A stretch of DNA of 64,000 bases from Ruania zhangjianzhongii. Its GTDB lineage: Bacteria > Actinomycetota > Actinomycetes > Actinomycetales > Beutenbergiaceae. Shown one piece after another: positions 58,723 to 64,000 of the stretch. The position numbers were made by a program, and so were the translations under genes. The notes under the pieces are model-generated. The model did no database searches. It saw nothing but the letters and a program-made list of their open reading frames with translations, and was not told the origin of the DNA. Position 1 is the first letter of the stretch; each line of letters starts with the position of its first letter. The stretch lies in contig NZ_CP042828.1 in the NCBI RefSeq assembly GCF_008000995.1, positions 434,001-498,000 on the forward strand. The letters are read 5' to 3'.

Positions 58723-59915
58723 GGCAGGCTCCCGGCCACCTGCGGGGCAAGCTCGCCGTGCACCTGCTCGGTGTCCGCACCGAGCACCGGGGCACCGCCG
58801 CGGCCCCAGACGCGCTGGCCGTCCAGACGGATCGGCAGCCGGGTGGTGGTCACCTCGGTGCGGGCGCCATCGGCTTCGTCACGGGTGAGGGTCTGCACCA
58901 TGTCGATCGCGTGAAAACCTTCGTGCTCGACCAGCTCGTCCACGGTGTGCAACGGGGCGCACCAGACGTCGGCGGCATCCAGCACCGCGAGCCAGTGCTC
59001 CGTACTGGCGGTGCGCAGCCGGGCGGCGAGCAGCATCTCGATCCGCTCGCGCTCGGTCCACCAGGTCTCCGGTTCGGTCAGCACGGTCAGCTCGGGGATC
59101 TCCAGCAGCTCACCGAGCTGCGGCACCGGGTTCATCGCGATCGACAGGTGACCATTCGCGGTCGGGTACACCCCGTAGGGCGCGGGGAGGTAGGTATGGG
59201 CACTGTGCGGGCCCCGCGGGCGAGAGGTGATCGCCCCCGGTTCGGTCAGCCGCACCGACAGCATCTCGAACTGCAGGTCGAGCATCGCCTCCAGCAGCGA
59301 GGTCTGCACCTGGCCGCCGATCCCCGTACGCAGCCGGCGCAGCAGCAGCGCGGTGATGCCGTGCGCGAGGTGGCAGGAGGCCAGGTGGTCGGCGATCGAG
59401 ATCCCGAACGCGTTCGGTTCGGGATCGGCCTGCAACCAGGGCAGGCCGGAGATCGACTGGGCGAGCAGATCCTGACCGGGCCGGTCCACCCAGGGGCCGG
59501 CATCGCCGTACCCGGTGATCGAGCCGTACACCACCCCGGGGTTCACCGCCCGGATCGCGTCGTAGTCCAGTCCGAGGCGGGTCATCACTCCGGGGCGGAA
59601 GTTCTCCACCACCACATCGGCCTGTTCCACCAGGCGGCGTACGAAGGCGAGCTGCTCGGGGTCCTTGAGGTCGGCGGCCACGCTCTGCTTACCTCGGTTC
59701 ATGGCGTGGAACGAGACGGTGTCGCCACCGGCCCGGGCGCCGGCGAACGCCAGGCCGCGGCCGATGTCGCCAGTGCCGGGACGCTCGATCTTGATCACCC
59801 GGGCGCCGAGATCGGCGAGCCGGAGTGCCGCCACCGGTCCGGCGAGGAACTGGCTGAAGTCGAGGACCAGGAACCCCTCCAACGGCAGGGGAGCTCCGGG
59901 CTGAGGGACTGTCAT
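58719..59915 (-). CDS. Family III (CaiB/BaiF) CoA-transferase (second copy)
   Basis: 398 residues from ATG at 59915 (AGGAG upstream). VLDFSQFLAGPVAALRLADLGARVIKIE at the start, NRGKQSV, NFRPGVMTRLGLDYD, catalytic Asp D149 in RPGQDLLAQ, and C-terminal RTASTEHWLAVLDAADVWCAPL. Starts 2 bases after the GH95 stop. Heads the CoA-transferase/solute-binding-like/hydratase module. The frame is open upstream into the shifted GH95 frame, but that is an effect of the GH95 frameshift and not a real fusion. Confidence 0.93.
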   Translation of the reverse strand: MTVPQPGAPLPLEGFLVLDFSQFLAGPVAALRLADLGARVIKIERPGTGDIGRGLAFAGARAGGDTVSFHAMNRGKQSVAADLKDPEQLAFVRRLVEQADVVVENFRPGVMTRLGLDYDAIRAVNPGVVYGSITGYGDAGPWVDRPGQDLLAQSISGLPWLQADPEPNAFGISIADHLASCHLAHGITALLLRRLRTGIGGQVQTSLLEAMLDLQFEMLSVRLTEPGAITSRPRGPHSAHTYLPAPYGVYPTANGHLSIAMNPVPQLGELLEIPELTVLTEPETWWTERERIEMLLAARLRTASTEHWLAVLDAADVWCAPLHTVDELVEHEGFHAIDMVQTLTRDEADGARTEVTTTRLPIRLDGQRVWGRGGAPVLGADTEQVHGELAPQVAGSLP

Positions 59916-59917
59916 GG

Positions 59918-62474
59918 CTAGGACTCCTGAGAGAGGTCGGCGCCGGTGAGTACGGCTGAGCCGGTGGGTGGAAGGTCGACGGTGAGCTCGTCTGCGCCGC
60001 AGCGCACCCGCACCGTCTGGGGCTCGCGGTTCTCGGAGGTGATCCGCGCCTCGGTGAGCTCTCCGGCACGCCACTGCAGGTCGACGCTCAGCCCGGTGCG
60101 GGCGCGCAAGCCCCGGACCTGACCATCGGGCAGGTGCGGCGGCAGCGCCGGGAGCAGATCGAGAGCACCCGCATGCGACTGCAGCAGGCACTCGGCGAGC
60201 GCCGCGACGATGCCGAGGTTGCCGTCGATCTGGAACGGGGTGGGCGGAGAACAGGTTCGGGTAGAGCCCGCCACGCCAACGGCCGCCGGTAGGCCCGGGC
60301 TCGACCTCCACTGCACGGCGGATGAACTTCTCGAGCAGCCGGCCGGCACCGTCGGCCTGGTGCAGTCGTGCTCGCATCGCCATTTTCCAGGCGAGCGACC
60401 AGCCGGTGCCCTCGTCGCCGCGGGCGTCCAGGCTTCGGCTCGCTGCCGCTGCGACCGGTTCCGACGGCGTTCGGTCAGTCGGGTGGATCGCCACCAGGTG
60501 GGCGATGTGTCGGTGGTGCGGGTCGGCCATCTGCTCCACGTCGGCCCACTCGCGGAGCAAGCCGGCGCTGTCCACGCCGGGGGTGAGGATCCGAGGCAGC
60601 GCAGCCTCGGCTTCCTGGCACAGCTCGGGGCTGCTGGCGCGCAGCGCGTAGGTGTCCGCCAGCCGCAGCAGTGAGTCGAGCAGGTGGCGGGAGAGCACCA
60701 GGTCCATCGTGGCGTCGGCGGCGACCGAGGAGGTCTGGTCGGTGCCGGGGACCAGGAACCGGTTCTCCGGTGAGGTGGCCGGCGAGGTGCCGAGCGACCC
60801 GTCCGCGCGCGGCTCGAGCCAGTCGAGCACGAATCTGGCCGCACCGCACAGGGTGGGCCAGAACCGGCGGGCGGCGGCCTCGTCGCGGCTGAACGTGACC
60901 CGGTCCACCAGGTGCGTGGTCAGCCATACGCCCGCGAACGGCCAGAAGGCCCAGGCCGGGTCGTGGTGGCCGTCCCCCATCGGGTCGGCGAAGGCCCAGA
61001 TGTCGCTGGCGTGGTGTGCCACCCAACCGGACGAGCCGTAGATCCGGCGGGCCGGTTCGCGGCCCCGTCCGGCGAGCGCCTCGATGAACTCGAAGAGCGG
61101 CTCGGCGCACTCGGCCAGGCCGGTGGTCTCGGCCAGCCAGTAGTTCATCTCCAGGTTGATGTTCATCGTGAAGTTCGAGCTCCACGGTGGCTGCATCCGC
61201 TGGTTCCAGATGCCCTGCAGGTTGGCCGGTGTGCCACCTGGGCGGGAGCTGGAGATCAGCAGGTACCGGCCGTACTGGAACAGCAGCGCGACCAGCTCCG
61301 GGCCGCCGGCGGCAGCCGCGCCGCCGGCATCGGCGGCGTCGATCAGCGCGGTGGTGTTCGTGGGACCGGCGTTCGCCCCGGTGCGGGTGCCGAGCTGCAG
61401 TTCGGCACGGTCGTAGAGCTCCCGGTGTGCCGCGACGTGCTTGCCGTGCACTTCCTCCAGACCGGCAGCCACCGCGTCCCGGCAGAGCTGGCGCGCCCGT
61501 GCGAGTGCCGGGCCGACATCGTCGGCAGGATCCTGACCCAGGTGCGTGAACGTGGTGCGCACCGCCACGACCAAGGTGGCATCGCCGTCGACCTCGATCA
61601 CCAGCCCGTCCGCCGTGGCCCGGGTGCGGGCAGCACCACCGAGCACGCGCATGACGACCGCTGCCTGCACCCCGCGCGGGTCCGCCGCCCAGCGGATCGG
61701 ATCCGGCTCGCGCTGCACGGCGGGAAGGACATCGTCCGGGGCGCGGAGCACGGCCCAGGCCTCAGTATCCTCAGTGCCGGTCTGTTCCAGCTGGAGCGGT
61801 GAGTCCAGCGTGAAAGAGACTCCTCCGCGGGCGCCGGCGACGTCGATGACCAGCACCTGGTGCGGTGCACTGGCGAAGACTCGCTGACTGATCGTGGCAC
61901 CGGCCGCATGGGCCGAACTGACTGCACCGGCCCGGGTCCAGGCCGTCGCGGTTCGCAGGTCCAGACCACGGGCGTAGCCCTCCGGCGCGACAGCGCTCAC
62001 CGCACCGGCGTCGCTGACCGCGCCGGCGTCCTGTGCCGGCACCACCTCCGCCTGTCCGGCGGGCTCGGCCGCCGGAGCGCCGATTCGCCGGCGCAGCCGC
62101 GCCAACGGCTGGAAAGACTGTGGGGAGGAGTGTTGCAGTGCGTGCAGTGCGTGCTCGGCGGCGACGTAGTCCCCGGCCGTTGCCGCGGTCCGGGCGGCAG
62201 AGAGCGCCGCTCGCGCCGTCTCCGGGGTGACCGGGTGCGGCTGCGGCCGCCGCGGCGGCCCCGACCACACCGTGCCCTCGCTCAGCCAGATCAACTCGTC
62301 GTCGGCTCCGCCGTACACCATCGCGCCGAGGCGGCCGTTTCCCACCGGCATCGCCTCCACCCACTCGGCCGCCGGAGTGCTCAGCTCGAGGCAGTGTGCA
62401 GAGTCGGCGGACTCGGGGACCGCCGCTGAGCCGCTCGGCTGAACTGTGGACGAGAACGTTGACGACACCGTCAC
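59918..62474 (-). pseudogene. GH95 alpha-L-fucosidase/galactosidase gene with a frameshift
   Basis: GTG at 62474. The first about 745 codons give a clear GH95 protein: WVEAMPVGNGRLGAMVYGG, FNMNINLEMNYW-type motif (NINLEMNYWLAE), DIWAFADPMGDG, GTDQTSSVAADATMDL. Near 60240, in a run of four G (plus strand), the frame breaks inside the motif that should read HPPFQIDGN: the upstream frame gives HPVPDRR and a second frame continues PFQIDGNLGIVAALAECLLQ to a TAG at 59918. Two missing C on the coding strand would restore the usual motif. The lost part includes the QIDGN region thought to hold the general-base Asp. Inactivation in the strain, programmed slippage and a sequencing error are all possible. 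Confidence 0.85.
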
Positions 62475-62478
62475 CTCG

Positions 62479-62491
62479 GAGAATCGATTTT
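62479..62491. promoter_or_regulatory. LacI-type half-site cluster at the GH95 start
   Basis: GGAGAATCGATTT contains the palindrome AATCGATT (62482-62489) and resembles TGGTGAATCGTTTGT. A further GAATCG lies at 62581 (inside the 9-bp palindrome GCGAATCGC). It overlaps the leader of the GH95 gene, a good place for repression. Confidence 0.5.
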
Positions 62492-62610
62492 ACTGAGTGG
62501 AGACACCATAGACCGTAGCCAGGTAATCCTGGCAACCCCTTCATACAAGCCTATTCAACGAATCTGTAGTTGGGGGTTGCGAATCGCTAGTAAGACATAT
62601 TACCATCTGG

Positions 62611-62625
62611 ACAAACGATTCACCA
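62611..62625. promoter_or_regulatory. LacI-type operator, site 2
   Basis: ACAAACGATTCACCA is the exact reverse complement of the 15 bases at 54169-54183. It lies in the 259-base divergent region between the GH95 and LplB-type genes. Confidence 0.7.
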
Positions 62626-62707
62626 GACGAAGCGGTCACAGGTGCGCGACCCGGCTCCCGAGTCGCACGCGCCACGGCCGGGCGCTCATCGAGAGGAGCA
62701 CGTAGCG

Positions 62708-62737
62708 GTGCAGACACAGGCCGGGCGTCGGCGATGA
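62708..62737 (+). CDS. Possible 9-residue leader peptide
   Basis: GTG at 62708 preceded by GAGAGGAGCACG opens a nine-codon frame (VQTQAGRRR) whose TGA overlaps the ATG of the permease gene (ATGA). The permease ATG has no good ribosome-binding site of its own. Similar to the short frame at 13344-13382. Unproven. Confidence 0.35.
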   Translation: MQTQAGRRR

Positions 62738-63711
62738 CACAAGCGCCTCCACTGCCCACCCTCGCGGCGAACAAGTTGCCGGCTGACCCGACGCCGCACC
62801 GGCGACCCGGACGGCTGCGCAAGGCGCTGCGCCGGCGCTGGCAGCTCTACCTGCTGGTGATACCGCCGCTGGCCTACTTCGTGATGTTCCAGTACGTGCC
62901 GATGGCGAACGGGATCATTGCGTTCAAGCACTACAACGTGATCGAGGGCATCTGGGGCAGCGACTGGGCCGGCCTGGAGTACTTCGAGCGGTTCTTCACG
63001 AACCCGATGTTCACCACAGTGGTCAGCAATACCTTCCTGCTGAGCCTGTACGCGCTGATCGCGAGCTTCCCGATCCCGATCATCCTCGCGCTCGCGCTGA
63101 ATGAGATCCGCGGCCGCTTCTTCAAGCGGACCGTGCAGATGGTCACCTACGCGCCGTACTTCATCTCCACGGTGATCGTGGTGTCGATGGCGATCCTTAT
63201 TCTCTCCCCGAGGATCGGGCTGATCAGTGAAGTGACCGGCTTCTTCGGGCTGCCGGCCACCGACTACCTGGCCCAACCGGACTTCTTCCGACATGTCTAT
63301 GTCTGGACCGAGGTGTGGCAGACGGCCGGCTACTCCGCGGTGATCTACCTGGCCGCGCTCGCCGGTGTCGACCCCGCCTTGTACGAGGCGGCGAAGGTCG
63401 ACGGCGCGAACCGGCTGCAGAAGATCTGGCACGTGGATCTGCCCAGCATCACTCCCACGATCGTGGTGGTGCTGATCCTTTCGGTCGGCAGCATCATGGC
63501 GGTCGGCTTCGAGAAGGCCTTCCTGCTGCAGAACCCGCTGAACCTGTCCCAGTCGGAGATCATCGCCACCTACACCTACAAGCTGGGCATCCAGAATGCC
63601 GACTTCAGCCTGGCGACGGCCGTGGGGCTGTTCAACTCGGTGATCAACCTGGTGCTGCTCCTCGTGGTGAACAAAGTGTCCAAGCGAGTGACGGGGAGCG
63701 GACTGTGGTGA
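62734..63711 (+). CDS. lplB: LplB-type polysaccharide ABC transporter permease
   Basis: 325 residues from ATG at 62734. Arg-rich cytosolic N-terminus, about six helices, motifs LYLLVIPPLAYFVMFQYVPM and YEAAKVDGANRLQKIWHVDLP (EAA loop), with the C-terminus VNKVSKRVTGSGLW typical of LplB/YtcO permeases of CUT1 systems for complex oligosaccharides. Divergent from GH95, with LacI-type sites between. The partner permease follows with a GTGA overlap. Confidence 0.9.
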   Translation: MTQAPPLPTLAANKLPADPTPHRRPGRLRKALRRRWQLYLLVIPPLAYFVMFQYVPMANGIIAFKHYNVIEGIWGSDWAGLEYFERFFTNPMFTTVVSNTFLLSLYALIASFPIPIILALALNEIRGRFFKRTVQMVTYAPYFISTVIVVSMAILILSPRIGLISEVTGFFGLPATDYLAQPDFFRHVYVWTEVWQTAGYSAVIYLAALAGVDPALYEAAKVDGANRLQKIWHVDLPSITPTIVVVLILSVGSIMAVGFEKAFLLQNPLNLSQSEIIATYTYKLGIQNADFSLATAVGLFNSVINLVLLLVVNKVSKRVTGSGLW

Positions 63712-64000
63712 ACCTGCTGACTGCCCGACGGCGTTCTCGCTCCCGGCGGCCTACCCGGCCACGGGAGTCGCCCGTCGACCGAGTCTTTATGATCGGCGTC
63801 TACATCCTGTTGGTCACCTTCCTGCTCGTGGTGCTGCTGCCGCTGTGGTACATCGTGGTCAGCTCGGTGAGCAGCCCGGGGGCGGTCTCCGCCGGCCGTG
63901 TGTTCCTCTGGCCGGTGGAGTTCACCCTTCGTGGCTACGAGGTCGCGCTGACCAATCCGAAGATCCTCAGCGGCTTCGCCAACTCGCTGTTCTACACCGC
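63708..64000 (+). CDS. LplC/YtcP-type ABC transporter permease, cut by window end
   Basis: Open from GTG at 63708 to the last base (97 codons). Arg/Pro-rich cytosolic start, first helix (MIGVYILLVTFLLVVLLPLW), then YIVVSSVSSPGAVSAGRVFLWPVEFTLRGYE, the usual N-terminal pattern of LplC-type permeases. Partner of the preceding permease; the rest and probably the binding protein lie beyond the window. Confidence 0.88.
   Translation, partial: MNLLTARRRSRSRRPTRPRESPVDRVFMIGVYILLVTFLLVVLLPLWYIVVSSVSSPGAVSAGRVFLWPVEFTLRGYEVALTNPKILSGFANSLFYT

Noticed and set aside
58719-62474. A single 1251-residue GH95-CoA-transferase fusion
   Set aside because: The fused reading depends on the GH95 frameshift: between about 60240 and 59920 that frame codes for Arg/Ala-rich nonsense while the other frame holds true GH95 sequence. 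The CoA-transferase has its own ATG and AGGAG.
1-64000. tRNA, rRNA, insertion sequences, phage genes
   Set aside because: No tRNA-like cloverleaf with TTCRANY arm, no rRNA conserved blocks and no transposase or integrase motif was found on reading both strands.

Overview
The window is high-GC DNA, with GTG/ATG starts, many 4-base start/stop overlaps and Tat/lipobox solute-binding proteins. It looks like a Gram-positive actinobacterium, probably order Micrococcales. The genus cannot be fixed from the sequence alone; relatives of Ruania or Beutenbergia are my guess. No rRNA, tRNA, CRISPR array, transposase or phage gene was seen. Nearly everything is carbohydrate import and catabolism, with its regulators.

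Layout. (1) 1-6361: end of a FUSC-type membrane protein, an L-lactate dehydrogenase, and a Ugp-like ABC importer with a glycerophosphodiesterase. (2) 6919-13382: sugar ABC importer, RpiR-type regulator and a 750-residue FAD oxidoreductase. (3) 13542-22370: a third ABC importer with a large unassigned glycosidase-like protein and a hexapeptide-acyltransferase/helical-domain fusion, controlled by a divergent DeoR-HTH/LacI-sensor regulator. (4) 22604-23682: an Xre/MbcA-RES toxin-antitoxin pair. (5) 23854-33817: a FadR-type regulator and a divergent eight-gene operon: enolase-superfamily dehydratase, metallo-beta-lactamase-fold hydrolase, Gfo/Idh/MocA dehydrogenase, family III CoA-transferase, a signal-less solute-binding-like protein, enoyl-CoA hydratase, FAH-family dehydratase and alpha-ketoglutaric-semialdehyde dehydrogenase. 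(6) 33906-38976: GH141-like beta-helix protein, DapA-type aldolase, SDR and a second enolase-superfamily enzyme. (7) 39149-44360: nucleoside-hydrolase-like protein, split transketolase, FGGY kinase and xylose-isomerase-like protein, matching the D-apiose isomerase/kinase/transketolase route. (8) 44438-45398: DUF1272 and TetR genes around paired operators. (9) 45600-54137: SorC regulator, GH42, beta-propeller protein, GH78 and an (alpha/alpha)6 glycosidase. (10) 54217-64000: LacI regulator, then Gfo/Idh, lactonase-like amidohydrolase, MaoC hydratase, a second signal-less solute-binding-like protein, a second CoA-transferase, a frameshifted GH95 gene, and a divergent LplB/LplC importer cut by the window end.

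How it fits together. GH78, GH95, GH141-like and GH42 enzymes together with apiose genes and several sugar-acid pathways point to use of complex plant pectin, with rhamnogalacturonan II the best match (inference). ABC systems import oligosaccharides, intracellular glycosidases without signal peptides release monosaccharides, and each sugar enters its own oxidative or phosphorylative route.

The least explained feature is a repeated gene module: family III CoA-transferase, then a cytosolic solute-binding-like protein with conserved TWDHPRG, DHPH and HGF(Y/F)SGTR motifs, then a hydratase (crotonase in one copy, MaoC in the other). It occurs twice in the same order with 4-14 base overlaps and is the best candidate here for an undescribed pathway. 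Palindromes shared between distant promoters suggest SorC and LacI local regulons and a TetR switch. A hairpin repeat that also encodes the RDRR C-terminus of two genes is a second oddity.
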